Made by a program: the position numbers and the translations under genes. DNA of 5,771 nt from Planctomycetes bacterium UBA1135 (GTDB taxonomy: Bacteria; Planctomycetota; UBA1135), in assembly GCA_002311925.1 (NCBI GenBank), contig DCAK01000049.1, positions 3,333 through 9,103 of the forward strand. The letters run 5' to 3'. Below, piece after piece: positions 1-5,771 of the stretch (positions within the stretch are counted from its first letter, which is position 1; each line of letters opens with the position of its first letter). The notes beneath the pieces were generated by a model. That model made no database searches, was not told the origin of the DNA, and was given only the letters and a program-made list of their open reading frames with translations.

Positions 1-360
1 CGCTCCAACATCGTCGGCAAGCCCGTGGCTCAACTCTTGTTGGCAAGGCACGCCACCGTCGTCATGTGCCATTCCCGGACGCGTGATTTGGAGGCGGAAG
101 TCCAAGCCGCGGACCTCCTGGTGGCGGCGGTCGGAGTCCCTGAACTGGTTCAAGGGGATTGGATCGCGAAAGGCGCCGTGGTCATCGACGTCGGCATCAA
201 TCGCAGGGAGGACGGCTCATTGGTCGGAGATGTCGCATTCGAGGGCGCCTCCAAGAGAGCTTCCTGGATCACCCCGGTTCCAGGAGGCGTCGGCCCCATG
301 ACCATCGCAATGCTCTTGGAGAACACCCTGGAGGCTGGCTGGGGGAATTCCTCCCACTAA
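1..360 (+). CDS. folD: FolD, bifunctional methylenetetrahydrofolate dehydrogenase / methenyltetrahydrofolate cyclohydrolase (3' part only)
   Basis: The frame is open from base 1 to TAA at 358-360 and gives the last 119 residues, so more than half of a usual 280-300 residue FolD lies left of the window. The fragment is the NADP-binding half. It opens with RSNIVGKP, the end of the family's GRSxIVGxP motif, followed by a CHSRT segment, [10 protein letters not shown], the strand [14 protein letters not shown], and the family signature [11 protein letters not shown] at fragment residues 91-101, then AMLLENTLE. FolD is cytosolic and interconverts 5,10-methylene-, 5,10-methenyl- and 10-formyl-tetrahydrofolate, supplying one-carbon units for purines, formyl-Met and other products. 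The catalytic lysine lies in the missing N-terminal half and cannot be checked. A GTG at 25 is internal, not the start. The stop codon overlaps that of the convergent ccsA. Identification is secure. Confidence 0.97.
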   Translation, partial: RSNIVGKPVAQLLLARHATVVMCHSRTRDLEAEVQAADLLVAAVGVPELVQGDWIAKGAVVIDVGINRREDGSLVGDVAFEGASKRASWITPVPGGVGPMTIAMLLENTLEAGWGNSSH

Positions 361-1484
361 GGGGCCTTGGGCTCCATCATCCCTTCGGCCGGAACCACTT
401 CCATGTCGGTGTAGCGGTGAAGGCTCGACTGGCTTGCCGGGAGTAGTCCGAAAAGTTGAAAGGTGATGTAAACCGAAACACCTCCCATGAGGAGGAGGAA
501 CATCCCCTTTTCCCCTCTCCAGCCAGCCACATAGCGCAAATGGAGGTAGACCAGATAGAACAACCAGGAAATCAAGGCAGAAACTTCTTTGGAATCCCAT
601 CCCCAGTAGATTGCCCATGCATCCTGGGCCCAGAGGCCGCCCTGAACCAGGCCGGCAGTAAGGAATGGAAAGCCGACAACGAAAATGAGCCAGGTGAATC
701 GATCGGCCCCCTCTTCCCACGTGTCGAACCAAGCCATTTTTCCCTTTCCGGCCTGGCTCAAAGCTGAGAAAGCCCCGGCGGTCAGGAACACACCCGGACC
801 CAGGAGCATGCCGGGCGCCCCGAACAACCCCAGGCCCACCGCAAGCCCTGGAATCCAGACCTGCGCCCGCCAAGGTTTCCCGTACTCACCCGGCTGGAAG
901 ACCCCCCTCCAGAATCGAAAGGAAAAATGGAGCCAAGCCGCCAAGGCCGCAATGAAAAAGGTGAAATACCCAAACATGTAGGCCGTGATGTGGGTGCTGA
1001 ACCAATAAGACTGGAGAGCGGGGGGCAGGGCGCGCCCGGTGGGGTCAAGGCGAAGGACCCAGGCCAAGATGGAAACTCCGCCAAGCATAATGAGTCCCAT
1101 GAAAAGATTGGAAAAGGCCCGACCGGTCCCCTTGAGACGGTGCAAGCCAAGCACTTGAAACAGGACCAGGGTGGAAAGGAAACCGGCAGTGACCCCCAAG
1201 GGGACGACTTCGTACATGCTCTGGGCTGGCCAATGGCGGACTTCCATGTATCGAACGGCCATGGCGCAGGCCGAGGCAAGAAGGGCAACCACGCAACCCA
1301 GAACAGAAATCCTGGTCAATCCAGCGGCCGGGTTCGAAAGTGGGCCTTTCTCGTTGAAACTCCTGCGCCCCCAGATGGGCTCCAGAAATCCAATCAGCGA
1401 GGCCAGGAGTGCGACCCCCCCGGTGGTACCGGCAATCCACATGGTTAGCCGAAGGAGGTCGCGGTAGGAGGAGAATTCGCTCAT
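357..1484 (-). CDS. ccsA: CcsA/ResC-type cytochrome c biogenesis protein (System II haem export and ligation)
   Basis: This is a 375-residue polytopic inner-membrane protein of the CcmC/CcsA haem-handling family. With ResB/Ccs1 it should move haem to the outer face and attach it to CXXCH apocytochromes. The WWD domain spans residues 282-301 ([20 protein letters not shown]), with conserved W285, W290, W294, W296, D297 and E300. Flanking periplasmic histidines fit the haem ligands: H165 in [10 protein letters not shown] and H356 in SSLHRY. H315 in the following helix (YLHLR) fits the family's membrane histidine. H84 in [10 protein letters not shown] matches the conserved HxPxxxxYE segment. About eight membrane segments are visible, near residues 13-34, 58-77, 92-114, 125-144, 162-186, 262-282, 301-318 and 327-347. 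An extra hydrophobic stretch lies at 209-246. The ATG overlaps the resB stop (ATGA) and has no clear Shine-Dalgarno, implying translational coupling. The TAG stop at 357-359 overlaps the folD stop. Confidence 0.94.
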   Translation of the reverse strand: MSEFSSYRDLLRLTMWIAGTTGGVALLASLIGFLEPIWGRRSFNEKGPLSNPAAGLTRISVLGCVVALLASACAMAVRYMEVRHWPAQSMYEVVPLGVTAGFLSTLVLFQVLGLHRLKGTGRAFSNLFMGLIMLGGVSILAWVLRLDPTGRALPPALQSYWFSTHITAYMFGYFTFFIAALAAWLHFSFRFWRGVFQPGEYGKPWRAQVWIPGLAVGLGLFGAPGMLLGPGVFLTAGAFSALSQAGKGKMAWFDTWEEGADRFTWLIFVVGFPFLTAGLVQGGLWAQDAWAIYWGWDSKEVSALISWLFYLVYLHLRYVAGWRGEKGMFLLLMGGVSVYITFQLFGLLPASQSSLHRYTDMEVVPAEGMMEPKAP

Positions 1485-3952
1485 TTCAAGCCGCGATGTT
1501 TACGGGTAAGCAAGGGGCGCAAGATGAAGACGCCGAAGGTTCCCAACATGAGCATCCACAATCCGGAAAGGACCATGGACATACCCGGGTCGAAAACCAC
1601 GCCGACTCCAGAATACCCGGGGTCGTTGGGGCGGGCGTTTGATTGGAAGAATCGGAAGCCATCCCATTGCATGTAATCGTTGACGCGGATCTGGCCCGTG
1701 TGCCGGACCTCGACACCTCGGTCGGGATGTGCCGAAAGGATGGTGAGGCGGCTCCTCCACTCGATGGGAAGCTCGTCCCGGTCTTCTCGAAGAGCAAGGA
1801 CAACCCAACGAGAATTACCGGCCGGCCCTTCGTAGTGGAACTGGCTCTCTTGAAAGGGGCTGCCTGATTGGGCCGACAAGGTCACGAGTCGTGAACCTTC
1901 CGGGGTCTCGACGCGAACCACCGCGGCGGCAGGGGATGTGTTGAAGAAATCCGAAGAAGGTACGGGGCGGAAATCCAAATCGACTTTCACAGGGCCCTTG
2001 GCTTCCCGCAAGCGCATGGAAGTTCCATCCTCTAATTGGAATGAGTCTCCTGAATTGAACGGTTTCAATGCAACGCTGCCCTGCTGCCCAACCCATGAGG
2101 AGCCGTCGTGGAATTTGAAAACGGTCAAGCGGGAACGAGCCGGTGCTCGCCACAGGTCCCATTTGAATTCGAGCTTCAGTTCAGGAAACCGAACCTTTTC
2201 ATTTTGAAAGGCATCTTCAAGAACCCATCTGCGCGCTGTCTCACCGGAGGGCGATTCAATTTTAATTTCAATTCCAGGATTCCGCAGAGGGGCGAGTTCC
2301 ATGGCAAGGGAGCGCGGAGTCTCTTGTTTCCCCCCCGCACCGTCGGGGGTCAATTCGAGATCAGGTCTCCCTGATATCACCGTGATTTGGAAGGGCCTCC
2401 CATCGGCGTGGAATGATGCGCTAGACCCGGCCTTCGCATCCATAGAGACCAATCTTCCGTCCGGACCCAAGCCTGAAAGAATCCCGAGACGAGAACTCGT
2501 TGCGTCAACAAGAATCGCTTCGGCTTCTGCAATGCCCTGAACAAATCGGTACCGGACTCTTGTCCCTGAACCCGGGTGGGATGTTCCAGGGTCCCGCATG
2601 CGACCGGGAAGGATTTCAAGCCCCGGGCCGTTGGATCCATTTCCCTCAAATTCCAACCATGCCAAGGGAATCCCTGATGGGTGGTCCCAGTCCACGGGAG
2701 TGAGCTTGGGCTCGGCTTCAGCCTGGGCCAGAAATTCAACCACCTCCACCGTTAAAAACGCCTTCCGCTTACCCGATTCATCGATTCCCCAGTCATAGGC
2801 ACGCTTCAATCCCTGAAAGACTCGTTCGCGGGGTTGCCTATCCAGTGGGAACTCGAAATCGCCCCCACCCCTCTGGTTGGGAACAAGGAAAAGCACTTCA
2901 AGAATGTCGTGATAGTCGGCCCTGAAGTCATCCAGTCGAACCAGGAATGACGTCTCCAGGCCCTCGGCTCCGGGTTGCCGAAAGAAGGCGTCCTTTCCAT
3001 TCCACTGCTGAAAATATCCACGGGTTTCCCCCACATGCAATTCAAGAATTCCCCGCATCTCGGTGAGGCGGCCATGAAATCCTCCGGTAATGATCAAGAG
3101 GATTCCGCAATGGGTAATGAGAAACCCCCACTTGGCCGGCCTGAGCAGGCGCCGCCAGCCCCCACGAAAGGTGTTGGACAAAACCCCGAAGAAGACGATC
3201 CCCCATATCGCGGCGAACCAATCTGAGCGATAAACGCGAATCAAATCCAGACGGTCGGACCATGTGAACAGAGTCCACCAAAAATCTTCTTGGGCTGTTT
3301 CCATGGCCCGGATTTCTCTGTTTCGCTCCCTGGCCCGTAGGCCGTCTTCGCTTTTTCGCCTAAGGGCGACGGCGAATTCTTCCCCGAACCTGTCATGGAT
3401 TTCAGGGAGTCTCCCATCCAGGATTCCCAGTCTCTCCTCCACCATGGAATCCAATTCATCGGTCCCTGGCGAGAGTCCGACCCAATCACGGACCCCGAGA
3501 GCGCTTGCCAGGTGCCAAGCTGAAAATGCATGGGCAGACCTGAAATCAAGAAAATTTCGGTAGGCAATGCGGGTTTCCACCGGCCACGGACTCGGAAAAT
3601 CCGGTTCTTCCCAATTGGCCAAGGTCTCCACCCCACCCTCGGGAATAGGGAAGGATGCGTCTTCCTGATGGAACAAGACCCCGAGGATCGACCCCAGTCC
3701 GAGGAGACACAAATTAATGATGCCGACGTGAACGGAACGGAAGAAAGCGAAGACCCAGGGGAACCGAAAAAAGAGAAGCCAAAAAGGAGGGAGAAGGAGA
3801 ATGAAAAAACCTCCCGCCCACAACCATCTTTCTTGACCCTGTGTGCCCATGGTGGATTCTCCGGCCATGACCGCCAATTCCGTCCACACGGCAAGGGCAA
3901 AAATGAAACCCAGGGATTTCCAGCCTCCGAAAGGCCAACGAGGAAAGGTCAA
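1481..3952 (-). CDS. resB: ResB/Ccs1-family cytochrome c biogenesis protein, unusually large
   Basis: This is the second half of the System II cytochrome c synthetase, about 823 residues from TTG at 3952; many family members are 400-600. Membrane segments lie near residues 11-31, 44-62, 74-94, 245-262, 275-292 and 791-811. Basic residues after segments 2 and 4 (FRGGWRRLLRPAK) and at the C-terminus put both ends in the cytoplasm. The family core is clear: segment 3 ends GSILGVLF; YRSDWF opens segment 4; segment 5 carries H281 (ITHCGILLIITGG), the likely membrane haem ligand, followed by RGILELHVGE; a beta-rich periplasmic domain covers 293-790; the family C-terminal block is GFRFFQS at 765-771 and DPG at 788-790. 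Segments 1-2 and a loop at 95-240 are extra. TTG at 3988 in the same frame would add 12 residues, but TTG 3952 has a strong Shine-Dalgarno and sits 4 nt after the upstream stop. The role is confident, the start moderately so. Confidence 0.9.
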   Translation of the reverse strand: MTFPRWPFGGWKSLGFIFALAVWTELAVMAGESTMGTQGQERWLWAGGFFILLLPPFWLLFFRFPWVFAFFRSVHVGIINLCLLGLGSILGVLFHQEDASFPIPEGGVETLANWEEPDFPSPWPVETRIAYRNFLDFRSAHAFSAWHLASALGVRDWVGLSPGTDELDSMVEERLGILDGRLPEIHDRFGEEFAVALRRKSEDGLRARERNREIRAMETAQEDFWWTLFTWSDRLDLIRVYRSDWFAAIWGIVFFGVLSNTFRGGWRRLLRPAKWGFLITHCGILLIITGGFHGRLTEMRGILELHVGETRGYFQQWNGKDAFFRQPGAEGLETSFLVRLDDFRADYHDILEVLFLVPNQRGGGDFEFPLDRQPRERVFQGLKRAYDWGIDESGKRKAFLTVEVVEFLAQAEAEPKLTPVDWDHPSGIPLAWLEFEGNGSNGPGLEILPGRMRDPGTSHPGSGTRVRYRFVQGIAEAEAILVDATSSRLGILSGLGPDGRLVSMDAKAGSSASFHADGRPFQITVISGRPDLELTPDGAGGKQETPRSLAMELAPLRNPGIEIKIESPSGETARRWVLEDAFQNEKVRFPELKLEFKWDLWRAPARSRLTVFKFHDGSSWVGQQGSVALKPFNSGDSFQLEDGTSMRLREAKGPVKVDLDFRPVPSSDFFNTSPAAAVVRVETPEGSRLVTLSAQSGSPFQESQFHYEGPAGNSRWVVLALREDRDELPIEWRSRLTILSAHPDRGVEVRHTGQIRVNDYMQWDGFRFFQSNARPNDPGYSGVGVVFDPGMSMVLSGLWMLMLGTFGVFILRPLLTRKHRGLK

Positions 3953-3956
3953 AGCT

Positions 3957-4979
3957 TCAGGCCCTCCTCCGGGCCGTCCAAAGGGCAAGAGCCTTCATTT
4001 CATGGATGCCCGGCCTTCCCTCCAATGGGGCAAGGGCAGCAATGGCACAAGCGAGAAGGCGATCGATTTCAGTTCGCGTCCATTGGAGCGCTTCTGTCCA
4101 GGCTTCGGGGAAGGCTTGGGCGACATCCCGAACGGAGGAAGAGGAGTTGAACATTTCCCCCATTCGGAAACGCTCGGCCTTTTCCAGATTCTCACGGATG
4201 AGAATCAACGGGTAGGTCATTTTCCCGGAAATCCAATCCGTCCCAAGCGTCTTGCCGGTGCCACCAGGGTCGCCAATCATGTCCAGGAGGTCGTCTTGAA
4301 TCTGAAAAGCCAGGCCAGCGTTCCATCCGAAATCAGCCAGGCCTTTCCCGAGGTCCCTTCCCGAGTTCGAATATTCCGCTCCCAAAATTCCAGCGCATTG
4401 AAAAAGGGATGCGGTCTTCCCTGCGGTCGCCTGCACGCACCTTTCCATGGAAAGAAGAAAGTCGCCTCGCAACAGGTCTTGAACGATTTCTCCGCGACAG
4501 GTGGCCAGGGTAGCTTCGGCAAGGACTCGGGAACAAGCCGGGTTGGGGAGCCGAGTGCTTTCCAAGAAGGCCTTGGAGTAAATCCAATCCCCCAAGAGCA
4601 CCGCAGCTTGCGTCCCCCATCGGGAATGAACGCAGGGTGAGCCTCTCCTCGCTTCCGCTTCATCAAGAATGTCGTCGTGAATCAAGGTTGCGGCGTGAAC
4701 CATCTCGAGGATTCCGGCCACCGGAACATGCTCATCCTGGATGCCACCGCAGGCCTTCCCGGCCATGAGGAGAAAGGCGGCTCTTATTTTCTTCCCCCCA
4801 TGAAGGGGGTGGGTGTGAAGGAAATTTTGAAAATCAGGGTCGGCCTCCTCGAGACAGGCTTCAATCCACGCGTCCACCTCATCCAACTCGGGTTGAATGA
4901 AGGCGAGGCTCCCCTCCGGGGGGGAGAGCGGGAAAGGGTCAGCGCGAATCGTTTTCAAGGAGAAAGGTTTCCCAATCAT
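3957..4979 (-). CDS. Long-chain polyprenyl diphosphate synthase (IspB/HepT-like, quinone side chain)
   Basis: This is a cytosolic all-alpha trans-isoprenyl diphosphate synthase of 340 residues that condenses isopentenyl diphosphate onto an allylic primer. Visible motifs in order are GGKKIR (61-66), the first aspartate-rich motif DDILD (102-106) followed by RR (111-112), KT (188-189), the second aspartate-rich motif in FQIQDDLLDMIGD (225-237), and the lysines of GTGKTLG and GKMTYP (243, 253). The first motif lacks the two-residue insertion of bacterial farnesyl diphosphate synthases, and A97 sits five residues before it where short-chain enzymes have Tyr or Phe. Both point to a long product such as a menaquinone or ubiquinone tail; the exact length cannot be read. 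The ATG overlaps the mobA 3' end by 41 nt without a visible Shine-Dalgarno. The only nearby in-frame alternatives are TTG at 4958 and a much later TTG. The family is certain; the symbol is left open because chain length is unknown. Confidence 0.93.
   Translation of the reverse strand: MIGKPFSLKTIRADPFPLSPPEGSLAFIQPELDEVDAWIEACLEEADPDFQNFLHTHPLHGGKKIRAAFLLMAGKACGGIQDEHVPVAGILEMVHAATLIHDDILDEAEARRGSPCVHSRWGTQAAVLLGDWIYSKAFLESTRLPNPACSRVLAEATLATCRGEIVQDLLRGDFLLSMERCVQATAGKTASLFQCAGILGAEYSNSGRDLGKGLADFGWNAGLAFQIQDDLLDMIGDPGGTGKTLGTDWISGKMTYPLILIRENLEKAERFRMGEMFNSSSSVRDVAQAFPEAWTEALQWTRTEIDRLLACAIAALAPLEGRPGIHEMKALALWTARRRA
3963..3970 (-). promoter_or_regulatory. Ribosome binding site deciding the resB start
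   Basis: On the minus strand GGAGGAGG occupies 3970-3963, followed by a 10-nt spacer and TTG at 3952-3950. It is the strongest Shine-Dalgarno match at any gene start in the window and lies inside the last codons of the upstream polyprenyl synthase gene, whose TGA (3959-3957) falls within the spacer. The earlier in-frame TTG at 3988 has only a weak AAGG close in front of it. This favours the shorter ResB. The rare TTG start paired with a strong site may set ResB translation partly apart from upstream ribosome traffic; that last point is inference. Confidence 0.6.
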
Positions 4980-5562
4980 CGGGAGTGTTCACGTTCTTGA
5001 AAGCCCGATGGATTCTATCTTCCGAGACCTCCTCGAAACGCAACTGAACCGCTCCCAGTTCCCGGGAAACTTCCCAAGCGCCCAACCGGCCCTCTTGAAC
5101 AAGATTCCGGAGGGGTTCCGCCATGGATGCTGGCCACGCTGAAATCAAGGGCTCCGGCCCCGTCGGGCTGATGGCGACCACCGGGGACCCAGGGTGAGAG
5201 CCCATTTCTGATTGAATCGATTCAAGAATGTCCGGTGTCATTCCCGGAAGGTCTACGGGTAGAAAGAGGACATGGGGTTGCCGAGAATTTTCCAATGCCC
5301 CGAGGATTCCTCTGACTGGACTGGGAGGGATACCGGGAGGGTCTTCAACCCTCTGAATCCCTGATTGCAAAGGGAGATTCGTTCCCACGGCCATGACCGA
5401 TGCACACAATCCGCTCAGCAGGTCGCAAGCCCTGTCCAGGAGCCTTTCCCCGGAATTCCCGGCCAGAGAGGCCTTGTCCTTCCCCATGCGCCTGGAAGCC
5501 CCCCCAGCAAGAACCGCTCCCGCCCAGCCGGGGTGAGCCCCGGAAGGGGGGCCTTCGGTCAC
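4939..5562 (-). CDS. mobA: MobA, molybdenum cofactor guanylyltransferase
   Basis: The 207-residue protein, a usual length for the family, transfers GMP from GTP to molybdopterin-bound molybdenum, giving the guanine dinucleotide cofactor used by DMSO-reductase-family enzymes such as nitrate reductases and formate dehydrogenases. It is cytosolic with a Rossmann-like nucleotidyltransferase fold. The N-terminal nucleotide-binding signature AVLAGGASRRMGKDKASL spans residues 16-33. SPVRGILGAL (81-90) matches the usual GPLAGILAAL with some drift. LPVDLPGM (101-108) is the metal-binding CDMP-type loop with D104. EPLISAW (137-143) matches the QPLxGLY region, and KNVNTPDDW (189-197) is the family's C-terminal NxNTPEDL block. 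It starts at GTG, whose GTGA overlaps the tatA stop, so the two genes are probably translationally coupled. Coupling to a Tat gene fits, because many enzymes with this cofactor are Tat substrates. A related NTP-transferase is possible but the C-terminal block argues for MobA. Confidence 0.92.
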   Translation of the reverse strand: MTEGPPSGAHPGWAGAVLAGGASRRMGKDKASLAGNSGERLLDRACDLLSGLCASVMAVGTNLPLQSGIQRVEDPPGIPPSPVRGILGALENSRQPHVLFLPVDLPGMTPDILESIQSEMGSHPGSPVVAISPTGPEPLISAWPASMAEPLRNLVQEGRLGAWEVSRELGAVQLRFEEVSEDRIHRAFKNVNTPDDWETFLLENDSR

Positions 5563-5771
5563 TCGTCTTCTGACGAAGTCTCAGGCGGGGAACCCGCAGG
5601 TGGCGAAGGGGAATCCCCCTCGGAATTCGGCTTTTCGCCATCCTTGAGGCCTTTTTTGAATTCGGTGATTCCGGAACCCATTCCACGCATCAGCTTGGGA
5701 AGCTTGTCCGCTCCGAAGAAAAGGAGAAGAAGAACGCCGACGACGGCGATTTCGGGGATGCCAATCCCCCC
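5559..5771 (-). CDS. tatA: TatA/TatE-type twin-arginine translocase subunit (5' end missing)
   Basis: The frame stays open from the window's right edge to TGA at 5561-5559, giving 70 residues that begin GGIGIPEIAV. Typical TatA N-termini (for example M-F-G-L-G-x-x-E-L) suggest that only about one to three residues are missing. The architecture is textbook TatA: a short polar N-terminus, one membrane helix (roughly IAVVGVLLLLFF), the FG hinge with FFGADKLPKL, an amphipathic helix running through RGMGSGITEFKKGLKDG, then a disordered Pro/Ser/Glu-rich acidic tail ending SSEDE. TatA oligomers form the pore that carries folded twin-arginine proteins across the inner membrane with TatC (and TatB where present), neither of which is in view. 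The short length and FKKGL segment favour TatA over TatB. The hinge has AD where many homologues have KK or SK. It is the first visible gene of the minus-strand run; its promoter lies outside the window. Confidence 0.92.
   Translation of the reverse strand, partial: GGIGIPEIAVVGVLLLLFFGADKLPKLMRGMGSGITEFKKGLKDGEKPNSEGDSPSPPAGSPPETSSEDE

Noticed and set aside
341..355. Near-palindrome around GGAATTCC at the end of folD, considered as a terminator
   Set aside because: Short imperfect stem inside coding sequence with no T-run after it on either strand.
481..495. CCTCC-CATGA-GGAGG inverted repeat inside ccsA
   Set aside because: Five-base stem within coding sequence that encodes CcsA helix residues; expected by chance in GC-rich DNA.
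217..873. 218-codon minus-strand frame running through the ccsA 3' half into folD
   Set aside because: Wrong frame for CcsA and antisense to FolD; both true genes have intact family motifs there.
927..1448. 173-codon plus-strand open frame inside ccsA
   Set aside because: Gly/Lys/Gln-rich translation with no domain, explained as the antisense of hydrophobic CcsA helices.
3530..4150. 206-codon plus-strand open frame opposite the resB 5' region
   Set aside because: Highly charged, repetitive translation with no motif, antisense to clear ResB membrane segments.
3843..4640. 265-codon plus-strand open frame opposite the polyprenyl synthase and the resB start
   Set aside because: Low-complexity Lys/Gly/Pro-rich translation with no recognisable domain, fully antisense to genes with strong family motifs; a composition shadow.
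1..5771. Search for CRISPR arrays, tRNA genes, insertion sequences and riboswitches
   Set aside because: The window is covered almost end to end by six protein genes; I saw no regular direct repeats, tRNA-like folds, transposase frames or leader-length gaps.
5559..5771. TatB as an alternative for the edge gene
   Set aside because: The short length, FFGADKLPKL hinge and FKKGL amphipathic helix with a short acidic tail fit TatA better, although the missing first residues leave slight doubt.

Overview
The window is densely coding, moderately GC-rich bacterial DNA with no intergenic gap longer than a few bases. It holds the 3' end of a plus-strand folD gene (1-360). Facing it is a compact run of five minus-strand genes, read from the right edge: tatA (5' end cut off), mobA, a long-chain polyprenyl diphosphate synthase, resB/ccs1 and ccsA. 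No tRNA, rRNA, CRISPR array, insertion sequence or sign of recent transfer is visible.

The five minus-strand genes are packed as one transcription unit. tatA and mobA overlap by 4 nt (GTGA). mobA and the synthase overlap by about 41 nt. The synthase and resB are 4 nt apart if resB starts at the TTG I prefer. resB and ccsA overlap by 4 nt (ATGA). The promoter must lie beyond the right edge. ccsA and folD converge and their stop codons overlap within the 4 bases at 357-360, so neither gene has its own terminator between them.

All five genes serve a respiratory chain. TatA exports folded cofactor-loaded enzymes. MobA completes the guanylated molybdenum cofactor carried by many Tat-exported oxidoreductases. 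The polyprenyl synthase makes a quinone side chain, judged from its DDxxD motif and the small residue five positions before it. ResB and CcsA form the System II haem-handling synthetase that attaches haem to c-type cytochromes. This suggests a bacterium with c-type cytochromes, a quinone pool and molybdenum enzymes. System II is found in Gram-positives, epsilon- and beta-proteobacteria, cyanobacteria, Bacteroidota and the PVC group. A Gram-negative from the last group or similar is my tentative guess, but the sequence does not prove it.

I do not see a clearly new system. The least ordinary content is the shape of the two cytochrome c assembly proteins. ResB is about 823 residues, with an extra N-terminal membrane pair, a large inserted loop and an enlarged periplasmic domain. 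CcsA has an extra Gly/Pro-rich hydrophobic segment between its first periplasmic haem-ligand histidine and the WWD motif.
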